Origin: Gaiellasilicea sp963789355
GTDB taxonomy: Bacteria; Actinomycetota; Thermoleophilia; Gaiellales; Gaiellaceae
Assembly: GCA_963789355.1 (NCBI GenBank)
Contig: CAWBKK010000008.1
Location: forward strand, 114,942 to 178,941
DNA: 64,000 nucleotides
Direction: 5' to 3'
Shown in pieces: positions 50,116 to 57,677 of the stretch (position 1 is the stretch's first letter; every line of letters begins with the position of its first letter). Below the pieces are notes generated by a model. That model made no database searches. It was not told where the DNA came from and saw only the letters and a list, made by a program, of their open reading frames with translations. The position numbers and the translations under genes are program-made.

Positions 50116-50325
50116 GTGGCCGAGGTCACGATCACGGTGCGCGAGAACGGGCCCTACCGCGTCACCGGGCCGTTTCGGCTGATCGACGCGGACGGGAACG
50201 CCTACGAGCTGCCGGCCGGCGAGACCGTCGCGCTCTGCCGTTGCGGCAGGTCGTCGACGAAGCCGTTCTGCGACAAATCGCACCGCGTGCTCGGGTTTGC
50301 GGCGGCGGAGCGGGCGGTGGGATGA
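50116..50325 (+). CDS. CDGSH iron-sulfur protein
   Basis: 69 aa. CRCGRSSTKPFCDKSH matches the [2Fe-2S] CDGSH motif C-x-C-x2-S-x3-P-x-C-D-x2-H. Two N-terminal beta strands precede it. Redox or Fe-S transfer role presumed. The stop overlaps the ADH gene by 4 bp, so the two are co-transcribed. Confidence 0.9.
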   Translation: MAEVTITVRENGPYRVTGPFRLIDADGNAYELPAGETVALCRCGRSSTKPFCDKSHRVLGFAAAERAVG

Positions 50326-51428
50326 AGATCCGCGCCGCCGTCCTCGAGCAGTTCGGCGCGCCGCTCGAGGTGCAGGAGCTCGAGCTCGCGGAGCCGAAGG
50401 CGGGTGAGGTTCTCGTCCGGCTCGTCGCCTGCGGCGTCTGCCACACCGACCTCTACACGGCCTCCGGCGCCGACCCGTCCGGCTATGCGCCGACGGTGCT
50501 CGGGCACGAGGGCGCGGGGGTCGTCGAGCGCGTCGGCGACCGCGTGAGCTCGCTCGCGGCGGGCGATCACGTCGTCACGCTCTTCTCGCCCCAGTGCCGC
50601 GAGTGCGTCCACTGCCGCTCGACGCGCACGAACCTGTGCCTGGCGATCCGCGAAGAGCAGGGCAAGGGTCATCTCCCCGACGGCACCGTCCGCCTCTCTC
50701 GCGGCGGCGAGCCGATCCGCCACTTCATGGGCACCTCGACGTTCGCGGAATACACGGTGATGCCCGAGATCGCGCTCGCGAAGGTGAATCCGGAGGCGCC
50801 GCTCGAGGGGGTGGCGCTGTTCGCGTGCGGGCTCACGACCGGCCTCGGCGCGGCGATGAAGACCGCGGCGGTCGAGCCCGGCTCGACGTGCGTCATCTTC
50901 GGAGCCGGGATGGTCGGGCTCGGCGCGGTCGCGGGTTGCCGGCTCCAGGGAGCCGAGCGAATCGTCTGCGTCGACCTCTCCGAGGAGCGGCTCGAGCTGG
51001 CCCGTGGCCAGGGCGCGACCGAGACGATGGTCGGCGGCCCCGACACGGTCGAGCGGATCCTCGAGACGACGGGCGGCTTCGGCGCCGACTACACCTTCGA
51101 GGCGACCGGCAACGTCGGGGTGATGAGGCAGGCGGTCGAGTCGGCGCGAATGGGCTGGGGCCTCTGCACCGTCGCCGGAGTGGCGGGCAAGGGAGAGACC
51201 CTCGACATCGTGCCGCGCTACCTGATCACCGGCCGCCGCGTCGCCGGCTCGTCGTTCGGCGGAATCAAGGGCCGCGACGAAGTGCCGCCGCTGATCGACC
51301 GCTGGCTGGCGGGAGAGCTCGACGTCGAGCCGTTCCTCTCGCACCGGCTGACGCTCGACGAGGTGAACAAGGGCTTCGAGCTGATGGAGGCCCAGGACGG
51401 CATCCGCAGCGTAATCCGCTTCGACTAG
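50322..51428 (+). CDS. Class III zinc alcohol dehydrogenase
   Basis: 368 aa MDR enzyme. CGVCHTDLYTASG and GHEGAGVVERVGDRV hold the catalytic zinc ligands. CRECVHCRSTRTNLC is the structural-zinc four-Cys lobe. FGAGMVGLGAVAGCRLQG is the NAD site. The blocks IREEQGKGHLPDGTVRLS and HFMGTSTFAEYTVMPE are those of class III (formaldehyde/S-hydroxymethyl-thiol) dehydrogenases. Actinobacteria lack glutathione, so the thiol may be mycothiol. It overlaps the CDGSH gene by 4 bp. Confidence 0.88.
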   Translation: MKIRAAVLEQFGAPLEVQELELAEPKAGEVLVRLVACGVCHTDLYTASGADPSGYAPTVLGHEGAGVVERVGDRVSSLAAGDHVVTLFSPQCRECVHCRSTRTNLCLAIREEQGKGHLPDGTVRLSRGGEPIRHFMGTSTFAEYTVMPEIALAKVNPEAPLEGVALFACGLTTGLGAAMKTAAVEPGSTCVIFGAGMVGLGAVAGCRLQGAERIVCVDLSEERLELARGQGATETMVGGPDTVERILETTGGFGADYTFEATGNVGVMRQAVESARMGWGLCTVAGVAGKGETLDIVPRYLITGRRVAGSSFGGIKGRDEVPPLIDRWLAGELDVEPFLSHRLTLDEVNKGFELMEAQDGIRSVIRFD

Positions 51429-52033
51429 CTGCGGACGACGAGCGTCTCGCCTGCAGCCAACTCGACCTCGACTCGGCCGGGCCCGCGGCCGACGACCCGC
51501 TCCCGCGGCGCGCTCGAGCTGCGGCCGAGCACCGGGACGAGAAACCACGCGAGCACGGTCACGATCCCGATCGTGCCGAGGAGCTTCTCCCAGTTGTCGC
51601 CCTGCGGGTCGGTGTGGATCGCCCAGACGTAGACCGCCGCGGTTACCACGGTCAGCGTGGCGCTGAGCCAGTAGAGCCACGCGAGCCCGCGGGAGAGCAG
51701 CCGCGCTGTTGCCACCATCAGCGCCGCCACGACAACGGTGACGGTGTCGAGCGACCAGTTCTCGTAATCGAACTCGGTCCAGATCTGCCAGGCGAGAATG
51801 ACGAAGCCGACCGCGCTCGTCGCGACCACGATCCAGCCGAGCGGGACGAGGTCGCGCCGTTCGAGCAGCGCCAGCCCGGAGAGCGCCGCCGAGCCGGCGA
51901 GAAACGCAGCGGCGAGGGAGAAGAGGATGTTGCCGTCAGTCGGAGTGAGCTCGCCCCGCAGCAGGGCGACGATCGAGACCAGCGCGGCGACTCCGAGCAG
52001 AGCCGCCGCGCCGATCCAGAAGTAGCGCCGCAT
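51425..52033 (-). CDS. Six-span membrane protein, unknown function
   Basis: 202 aa with six membrane helices (for example GAAALLGVAALVSIVALL, VPLGWIVVATSAVGFVILAW) and a polar C-terminal tail that is beta-prone (GRVEVELAAGETLVV). The ATG overlaps the Ino1 stop (TGATG), so it belongs to the inositol operon. It may serve lipid or sugar metabolism; no family recognised. Confidence 0.7.
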   Translation of the reverse strand: MRRYFWIGAAALLGVAALVSIVALLRGELTPTDGNILFSLAAAFLAGSAALSGLALLERRDLVPLGWIVVATSAVGFVILAWQIWTEFDYENWSLDTVTVVVAALMVATARLLSRGLAWLYWLSATLTVVTAAVYVWAIHTDPQGDNWEKLLGTIGIVTVLAWFLVPVLGRSSSAPRERVVGRGPGRVEVELAAGETLVVRS

Positions 52034-53535
52034 CAAGCGCTCGCAGCGGCCTTCGTCTTCTTGAGCGCGTTCTGGGCGATGAACTTCTCGGTCGCCTCGT
52101 ACGCCTCGTCGTCGACGATCTGCACGGGCGGCGACTTCATCAGGTAGCTCGACGGGCCCTCGAGCGCGCCGGCGACGCCGTTGTTCAGCGCCAGCTTCGC
52201 CATCCGGACCGCGTCGATCACGATTCCGGCCGAGTTCGGCGAGTCCCAGACCTCGAGCTTCAGCTCGATGTTCAGCGGCACGTCGCCGAAGGAGGAGCCC
52301 TCCATCCGGATGTACGCCCACTTGCGGTCGGTCAGCCACGGCACGTAGTCGGACGGGCCGACGTGGACGTTCCCCTCGCCGAGGTCGTAGTCGAGCATCG
52401 AGGTGACGGCGTTCGTCTTCGAGATCTTCTTCGACTCCAGGCGCGTGCGCTCGAGCATGTTCAGGAAGTCGGAGTTGCCGCCGACGTTCAGCTGCATCGT
52501 CTTGTCGAGGTGGACGCCGCGCTCGCGGAAGAGGCTCGTGAGGACGCGGTGCGTGATCGTGGCGCCGACCTGCGACTTGATGTCGTCGCCGATGATCGGC
52601 AGGCCCTTCTCCTCGAAGCGCTTCTGCCAGTAGTTCTCGCGCGCGATGAAGACGGGCATGCAGTTGACGAGCGCGACGCCGGCCTCGAGGCACTGCTCGG
52701 CGTACCACTTCGCGGCCATCTCCGAGCCGACGGGGAGGTAGCTGACGACGACGTCGGTCTTCGTCTCCTGGAGGATGCCGACGATGTCGTCGGTCTCGCC
52801 GGGGGCCTTCGTCGTGATCTCGCCGAGGTACTTGCCGATCCCGTCGTGGGTCATGCCGCGGTTGACCGTGATCCCGGTCTTCGGCACGTCGGCGAACTTG
52901 ATCGTGTCGTTCGGGTGCGCCCACATCGCGTCGGCGAGGTCCTTGCCGACCTTGTCCGCCGTGACGTCGAAGGCGGCCGTGAACTCGATGTCGCGGATGT
53001 GGTAGCCGCCGAGGTTCACGTGCATCAGGCCGGGGACGAAGGTCTCCTCGTCCGCATCCTTGTAGTACTGCACGCCCTGGAGCAGGGAGTTGGCGCAGTT
53101 GCCGACCCCGACGATGGCGACGCGGACTTTGTCCTTGGAGCGGGCGTTGCCGTTGGTCGAGCCGTTGCTCGAGCCGTTGCTGGAAGCCATGGTGTCCTTT
53201 CGATTGCTTGTGAAGGGGACCTCGAGTGCGTCACTGAGCGTGAGGAGCACGAGATCGTTGACGTTGAGCTTGCGGCGCCGGGCTCCCGCCTTCAGCTCGC
53301 GGCGGAGCTCGGGCGGCATGCGAAGGACGACGGCTCCGGCCGCGCCCGGAATCGCCTTGCGGCGACGGCCGCTGGGAGCGAACGAGATCCCGAAGCGATC
53401 CGCCAGGAGCGCGACGGCGACGTCGTTCAGGTTCGACTCACGGCGCGCGACCTCGCGGACGAGCGCGCGCTTGAGCGAGCCGGGCATGCGGACGAGCACG
53501 CTCGTCCGGACTGAGGGGGAAGTGCTAGCAGCCAA
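52033..53535 (-). CDS. ino1: Inositol-3-phosphate synthase with two N-terminal RHH motifs
   Basis: The frame codes 500 aa from TTG 53535. Residues about 10-50 (VLVRMPGSLKRALVREVA, NLNDVAVALLADRFG) and 67-108 (VVLRMPPELRRELKAGA, NVNDLVLLTLSDAL) are ribbon-helix-helix-like. A Ser/Asn-rich linker follows, then Ino1 from about 132 with NAD motif IVGVGNCANSLLQGV and GVALVNCMPVFIA. The enzyme turns glucose-6-phosphate into inositol-3-phosphate. An internal ATG (53190) with AAAGGAC would give Ino1 alone (385 aa). So there may be a fusion, two products, or both. A double palindrome overlaps the start. Confidence 0.88.
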   Translation of the reverse strand: MAASTSPSVRTSVLVRMPGSLKRALVREVARRESNLNDVAVALLADRFGISFAPSGRRRKAIPGAAGAVVLRMPPELRRELKAGARRRKLNVNDLVLLTLSDALEVPFTSNRKDTMASSNGSSNGSTNGNARSKDKVRVAIVGVGNCANSLLQGVQYYKDADEETFVPGLMHVNLGGYHIRDIEFTAAFDVTADKVGKDLADAMWAHPNDTIKFADVPKTGITVNRGMTHDGIGKYLGEITTKAPGETDDIVGILQETKTDVVVSYLPVGSEMAAKWYAEQCLEAGVALVNCMPVFIARENYWQKRFEEKGLPIIGDDIKSQVGATITHRVLTSLFRERGVHLDKTMQLNVGGNSDFLNMLERTRLESKKISKTNAVTSMLDYDLGEGNVHVGPSDYVPWLTDRKWAYIRMEGSSFGDVPLNIELKLEVWDSPNSAGIVIDAVRMAKLALNNGVAGALEGPSSYLMKSPPVQIVDDEAYEATEKFIAQNALKKTKAAASA

Positions 53536-53548
53536 ACTGCTAGCACTT
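53520..53548. promoter_or_regulatory. Double TGCTAGCA operator at the RHH-Ino1 start
   Basis: AAGTGCTAGCAG, CCAAA, CTGCTAGCACTT: perfect 12-bp inverted arms, each holding the 8-bp palindrome TGCTAGCA, 15 bp apart. It covers the TTG start codon (53533-53535). RHH dimers bind 8-bp symmetric boxes in tandem, as MetJ does, so autoregulation by the encoded RHH part is plausible. TAAAGT lies next to it on the coding strand. Confidence 0.7.
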
Positions 53549-53560
53549 TAGCGCAGATCG

Positions 53561-54178
53561 CTAGCTCGTGCGGGTAGCGAGCTCGCGGCGGACGTGCAGG
53601 ATCCGCTGCAGGACTGTCACCCACGCGGTCACGGCGAGGACGCCGATCGCCCAGGGCAGCACGCCCCAGGGCGCGAGCGCCAGCCCCACCGCGATCACGG
53701 TGACACGCTCGGCGCGGGAGCCGATGCCGACGTCGCCCTTGATCCCGAGCCCCTCCGCCTTCGCCCGCGCGTACGGCACGAGGAAGGAGCCGCCGAGCGC
53801 GGCGACGGTGAGCGCGAGCGCGAGCTCGTTTCCTTCGCGCATGAAGACGAGCGCGATCGCGCCGAGGACGAGCCCTTCGCCGACACGGTCGAGCGTCGAG
53901 TCGAGGAAGCCACCGAAGGTCGTCTGCTTGCCGCCGGCCCGAGCGAGGGCTCCGTCGAGGATGTCGAGGATCGAGCCGACCACGAACGCGAGCCCGCCGA
54001 GCCAGAAGAAGAGGAGCTCGTCCCGGTACTCGAAGTAGACGAGCACGGCGGCGGCTGCGCAGAGAGTCACTCCCGCTGCGGTGAGCATGTTCGGCGTCAC
54101 GCGCGTCCGGGCGAGCCCGGTCATCGAGCGGGAGGCGATCGCCCTCGCGCCCCCGGTGTACGCCGCTTTCAGGCTCAT
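53561..54178 (-). CDS. Phosphatidylinositol-phosphate synthase (CDP-alcohol phosphatidyltransferase)
   Basis: 205 aa, about six membrane segments. D72-x2-D75-G76-x2-A79-R80-x8-G89-x3-D93-x3-D97 is the complete CDP-OH-P-transferase motif. Actinobacterial members join CDP-diacylglycerol to inositol-1(3)-phosphate. Placement next to Ino1, which makes that phosphate, supports this over phosphatidylglycerol-phosphate synthase. It overlaps the PAP2 gene by 4 bp (ATGA). Confidence 0.88.
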   Translation of the reverse strand: MSLKAAYTGGARAIASRSMTGLARTRVTPNMLTAAGVTLCAAAAVLVYFEYRDELLFFWLGGLAFVVGSILDILDGALARAGGKQTTFGGFLDSTLDRVGEGLVLGAIALVFMREGNELALALTVAALGGSFLVPYARAKAEGLGIKGDVGIGSRAERVTVIAVGLALAPWGVLPWAIGVLAVTAWVTVLQRILHVRRELATRTS

Positions 54179-54921
54179 GCTGGGTTCGCGCGCAGCTGCC
54201 GCCACGGGCGATACACGATCGCCGCGGCGACGCCGGCCACGAGGACGCCGGCAGCGATGTCGAGCCAGAAGTGGTTGCCGGTCGCCATCACCGCGAACCA
54301 GACCCATGGCGCCCAGGCGAGCCAGAGCACTTTCGCCCAGCGCCGGCGGACGACCGTCGCCATCACGACGCTGACGATCAGCGCGTCGAGCGCGTGCAGG
54401 CTCGGCATCGCCGCGTAGGGGTTGGACGAGAAGGCGACGAACGTCGATGAGTGGTTGACGGTCGAGTGGGTCGCGAGCGTGTCCGTGAACCCGGCACCGG
54501 GGAACATCCGCGGCGGCGCCGTGGGGAGGAGCATGTAACCGGCGAGCCCGATCAGGTTGCCGACGATCAGCATGTTCCGGAAGGCGTAGAAGCGCTCGTG
54601 GGCCTTGAAGTACACCCAGATCAGCGCGAGGCCGACGACCGCGAACTGTGAGAGCCAGTAGGTGATCGACGTCGCCTGGATCAGGACGGCCGAGCTCTCG
54701 ACCGCCCGCTGCAGGTTCAACTCGATCATCGAGCCGAGGCTGCGCTGGAAGTCGATGATCCACTCCCCGTTCGCGAAGGCGGCCTCGACGCCGTTGCGGT
54801 CGGCGACCCCTCGGGCCAGCTGATACGCGAAGTAGAAGCCGATCCAGAACCCGAACTGGAGTGCGAGATGCGCCCAGCCGCGTGGAAGTCGGCGTGCTAC
54901 GGCTGCGGAGGAAACGGACAC
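54175..54921 (-). CDS. PAP2/Aur1-like membrane phosphatase
   Basis: 248 aa, six membrane segments. PSLHALDALIV and GNHFWLDIAAGVLV are PAP2 motifs 2 and 3; LLPTAPPRMFPGAGFTD is like inositol-phosphorylceramide synthase (Aur1) relatives. It could dephosphorylate phosphatidylinositol phosphate, or act as a transferase. First gene of the PAP2-PIPS-Ino1 unit. GTG start. Confidence 0.87.
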   Translation of the reverse strand: MSVSSAAVARRLPRGWAHLALQFGFWIGFYFAYQLARGVADRNGVEAAFANGEWIIDFQRSLGSMIELNLQRAVESSAVLIQATSITYWLSQFAVVGLALIWVYFKAHERFYAFRNMLIVGNLIGLAGYMLLPTAPPRMFPGAGFTDTLATHSTVNHSSTFVAFSSNPYAAMPSLHALDALIVSVVMATVVRRRWAKVLWLAWAPWVWFAVMATGNHFWLDIAAGVLVAGVAAAIVYRPWRQLRANPA

Positions 54922-54934
54922 GAAGGCGACAATG

Positions 54935-55930
54935 CTACCCGCCGATGTAGGACATCTCGACCTTCGGGAGGCTGGTCGTCGCGGCGGATCGGCGCTCCGA
55001 ATAGCGGTCGGTGCGCTTGCCCCAGATCGCGCTCAGGGCCTGCTGCAGCTCCTCGTCGGAGGCGCCCGCCCGGATCCGCGCGCGCAGATCGTGGCCGCGG
55101 AGGCCGAAGAGGCAGGTATAGAGGCGTCCTTCGGCCGAGATCCGCGCGCGGGTGCAGTCGCCGCAGAACGGCTGCGTCACCGAGGCGATCACGCCGATCT
55201 CGCCGCTGCCGTCGGCGTAGCGCCAGCGCTGCGCGACCTCGCCGCGATAGTTCGCGTCCGTCGGCTCGAGCGGCAGCTCGGCCGAGATTCGCGCCACGAT
55301 CTCGGCTGCGGGGACGACGTCGTCGAGCCGCCAGCCGTTCGTCGCGCCGACGTCCATGTACTCGATGAAGCGAAGCGTGTGGCCCTGCTCGCGGAAGTAC
55401 CGGGCCAGCGCGAGGATGCCGTCGTCGTTGAGCCCGCGCTTGACGACCGCGTTCACCTTCACCGGCAGCCCCGCGTCGGCGGCCGCTTGGATCCCCTCCA
55501 GCACTCTGGAGACGGAGAAGTCGACGTCGTTCATCGCCCGGAAGGTCGCGTCGTCGAGCGAGTCCAGGCTGACCGTGACGCGGTGAAGGCCGGCGGCCGC
55601 GAGCGCATGCGCCTTCGAGGAGAGCAGCGACGCGTTCGTCGTCAGCGTCAGCTCGGCGCCGAGCGGGGCGAGCAAGGCGATCAGCCGGTCGACGTCCTTG
55701 CGAAGGAGGGGCTCGCCGCCGGTCAGCCGCAGCTTCTCGACCCCGAGCGCGACAGCCGCGCGTGCGACTCGCTCGATCTCCTCGAACGTCAACAGCTCCT
55801 TGCGGTCGAGGAAGCGGTAGTCGGCGCCGAAGACCGACCTCGGCATGCAGTAGACGCAGCGGAAGTTGCACCGGTCGGTGACCGAGATCCGGAGGTCGCG
55901 CAGCGGGCGATCGAGGCGGTCCAGCACCAT
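54935..55930 (-). CDS. moaA: GTP 3',8-cyclase MoaA
   Basis: 331 aa radical-SAM enzyme of molybdenum-cofactor synthesis. The N-terminal cluster is CNFRCVYC, the SAM motif LTGGEP, and the C-terminal cluster is CGDCTRARISAEGRLYTC. The C-terminus ends GG as in functional MoaA. The ATG is 6 nt after TAGGCT (leaderless). Other moa genes are not in the window, but an XdhC gene is close by. Confidence 0.95.
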   Translation of the reverse strand: MVLDRLDRPLRDLRISVTDRCNFRCVYCMPRSVFGADYRFLDRKELLTFEEIERVARAAVALGVEKLRLTGGEPLLRKDVDRLIALLAPLGAELTLTTNASLLSSKAHALAAAGLHRVTVSLDSLDDATFRAMNDVDFSVSRVLEGIQAAADAGLPVKVNAVVKRGLNDDGILALARYFREQGHTLRFIEYMDVGATNGWRLDDVVPAAEIVARISAELPLEPTDANYRGEVAQRWRYADGSGEIGVIASVTQPFCGDCTRARISAEGRLYTCLFGLRGHDLRARIRAGASDEELQQALSAIWGKRTDRYSERRSAATTSLPKVEMSYIGG

Positions 55931-55936
55931 TGACGG

Positions 55937-55942
55937 AGCCTA
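55937..55942 (-). promoter_or_regulatory. -10 box of leaderless moaA
   Basis: TAGGCT on the minus strand lies 6 nt before the ATG at 55930. Confidence 0.5.
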
Positions 55943-55993
55943 GCGCCGGGCGGCTAGGCTGCGGGCAGGGTTTCCGCAGACGAGGAGGGTTTC

Positions 55994-56368
55994 TTGAGCA
56001 CGTTTCAGAGGGGTTCCGCGCTCGTTGTCCTGACCGCGGTCGTGTCGCTTGTCGTCGCGATGTCCGCGTTCGGCGGCGCCAGCTCGACGGACGCGACGAC
56101 CGTTGCCGTGACGGCGGGCAAGCCGTCCGAGCTCAGGTTCACGCTCTCGAAGAAGACGATTGCGAAGGGCGTGACCACGTTCAACGTCACGAACAAGGGC
56201 TCGTCCGGTCACGACTTCAAGATCGCCGGCAAGAAGACGCCGTTGCTGAACGCCGGGAAGAAGGCGTCGATCAAGGTGACGTTCAAGAAGGCGGGCAAGT
56301 TCGCGTTCCTCTGCACGGTCCCCGGTCACGCCGCGGGCGGGATGAAGGGCACGCTCACCGTCAAGTAG
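55994..56368 (+). CDS. Secreted cupredoxin
   Basis: 124 aa. A signal peptide (SALVVLTAVVSLVVAMSAFG) precedes a plastocyanin-like domain. The copper ligands are His in SSGHDFKIAG and Cys/His/Met in FLCTVPGHAAGGMKG. It probably carries electrons outside the membrane. TTG start with GAGGAGG upstream; TAGGCT at 55953-55958 is a possible -10. Confidence 0.9.
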   Translation: MSTFQRGSALVVLTAVVSLVVAMSAFGGASSTDATTVAVTAGKPSELRFTLSKKTIAKGVTTFNVTNKGSSGHDFKIAGKKTPLLNAGKKASIKVTFKKAGKFAFLCTVPGHAAGGMKGTLTVK

Positions 56369-56374
56369 AGCGGT

Positions 56375-57373
56375 TCAGGCCGAGAGAAGACTGACGCTGC
56401 TCTCGTGCGTCGCGCGCCGGCGCGCGAGAGCGACCGCTTCGACGATCTCCGCCCCGATCGCGACGGCGACCTCCTCCGGAGAGCGCGCCCCAATTGCGAG
56501 TCCGATCGGAGCGTGGATCCGACCGAGCCCGGCCTCGTCGACCCCCTCGGCCCGCAGCCGCACCTCGCGATCGGCGGTCGTGACCTTGCTCCCCATGGCG
56601 CCGATGTAGACGGCAGGCGTCTCCAGCGCCGCGATCAGGGCCGGGACGTCGAACTTCTCGTCGTGGGTGAGGACGCAGATGACGGTGCCCTGGTCGACCG
56701 GCGCGCTGCGGAGGAAGCGGTCGGGCCACTCGACGACGAGCTCATCCGCTTCCGGGAAGCGCTCCGCCGTGACGAACGCGGCGCGCGCGTCGCAGACGGT
56801 GACGCGGTAGCCGAGCAGCTTGCCGACGCGGGCGAGGGCCGCCGCGTGGTCGATCGCGCCGAACACGTACATGGCGGAGCGGGGCGTGAGGGCGTGGACG
56901 AAGACGGCCTCGCCGTCGACGGTCGTCAGCGCGCTCTCCCCGGCGTCGAGGAGCGGTCCCTCGTAGAGCTTCTGCTCGCCGATCCGCTCGCCCGCAGCTG
57001 TCGTCGCGAGCGCGATCGGACGGTCGTCGCGCACGGCCGCGTCGATGATCTGGACGAGAGCGAGGTCGAGCGGCGCGATCAGGATCCCGACCGTTCCACC
57101 GCACGAGAGCCCGACCTCGAAGGCCGCGTCGTCGGCGATGCCGTACTCGCGCAGTCGCGCCGCGCCGCCCTCGAGTACCTCCTGCGCCTCTCGGATCACC
57201 GAGGGCTCGACGCAGCCGCCGGTGACCGAGCCGGCGATCTCGCCGAGGTCGTTCAGCGCCAGGGAGGCGCCCGGGTCGCGCGGGGCCGAACCGCGCCTCT
57301 CGACCACCGTCGCGATCGCAACCCGGCGGCCGTCTGCCCGCCAGCGCTCGAGCGTCGGAAGGATGTCCCGCAC
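56375..57373 (-). CDS. XdhC/CoxI family protein
   Basis: 332 aa. The N-terminal XdhC domain has GRRVAIATVVERRGSAPRDP, GSVTGGCVEPSVI and GLSCGGTVGILI. The C-terminal Rossmann-like domain has VFGAIDHAAALARVG and YIGAMGSK. XdhC proteins mature the Mo cofactor for xanthine and CO dehydrogenases. MoaA in the neighbourhood fits. GTG is 6 nt after TAGCGT. Confidence 0.9.
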   Translation of the reverse strand: MRDILPTLERWRADGRRVAIATVVERRGSAPRDPGASLALNDLGEIAGSVTGGCVEPSVIREAQEVLEGGAARLREYGIADDAAFEVGLSCGGTVGILIAPLDLALVQIIDAAVRDDRPIALATTAAGERIGEQKLYEGPLLDAGESALTTVDGEAVFVHALTPRSAMYVFGAIDHAAALARVGKLLGYRVTVCDARAAFVTAERFPEADELVVEWPDRFLRSAPVDQGTVICVLTHDEKFDVPALIAALETPAVYIGAMGSKVTTADREVRLRAEGVDEAGLGRIHAPIGLAIGARSPEEVAVAIGAEIVEAVALARRRATHESSVSLLSA

Positions 57374-57379
57374 CCCCTC

Positions 57380-57385
57380 ACGCTA
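57380..57385 (-). promoter_or_regulatory. -10 box of leaderless xdhC-like gene
   Basis: TAGCGT on the minus strand lies 6 nt before the GTG at 57373. Confidence 0.45.
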
Positions 57386-57455
57386 GCCGTTCCGAACGGG
57401 GTTGGGATGCCGTCGAGCGGGGAAGAACCGCAGTAATCGAGGAAAGGGGCACGAC

Positions 57456-57677
57456 GTGGACAGCGATCGCATCGAGGGCAACCTCAAGGAAGCAGAAGGC
57501 AAGCTGACCGGCGACGAGGCGCGCGAGCAGGAAGGCAAGGCGCAGGACTCGTTCGGCAAGGCCAAGGACAGCGCCGACGACGCGTTCGAGAGTGCCAAGG
57601 ATCTCGGCGACGACGCCTGGGAGAGCACGAAGGACGCCGCCGACGCGGTCAAGGACAAGGTCGACGAGAAGATCTAG
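57456..57677 (+). CDS. CsbD-like stress protein
   Basis: 73 aa, hydrophilic helical. RIEGNLKEAEGKLTGDE is the CsbD start, followed by Lys/Asp-rich repeats (DAFESAKDLGDDAWESTKD). CsbD proteins are general-stress proteins of unknown mechanism. GTG start with AGGAAAGGGG upstream. The stop overlaps the convergent MFS gene by 4 bp. Confidence 0.85.
   Translation: MDSDRIEGNLKEAEGKLTGDEAREQEGKAQDSFGKAKDSADDAFESAKDLGDDAWESTKDAADAVKDKVDEKI

Noticed and set aside
53520..53548. CIRCE heat-shock element
   Set aside because: CIRCE is TTAGCACTC-N9-GAGTGCTAA. Here the half-sites are in the opposite order (AGTGCTAG...CTAGCACT), and the gene is not a heat-shock gene.
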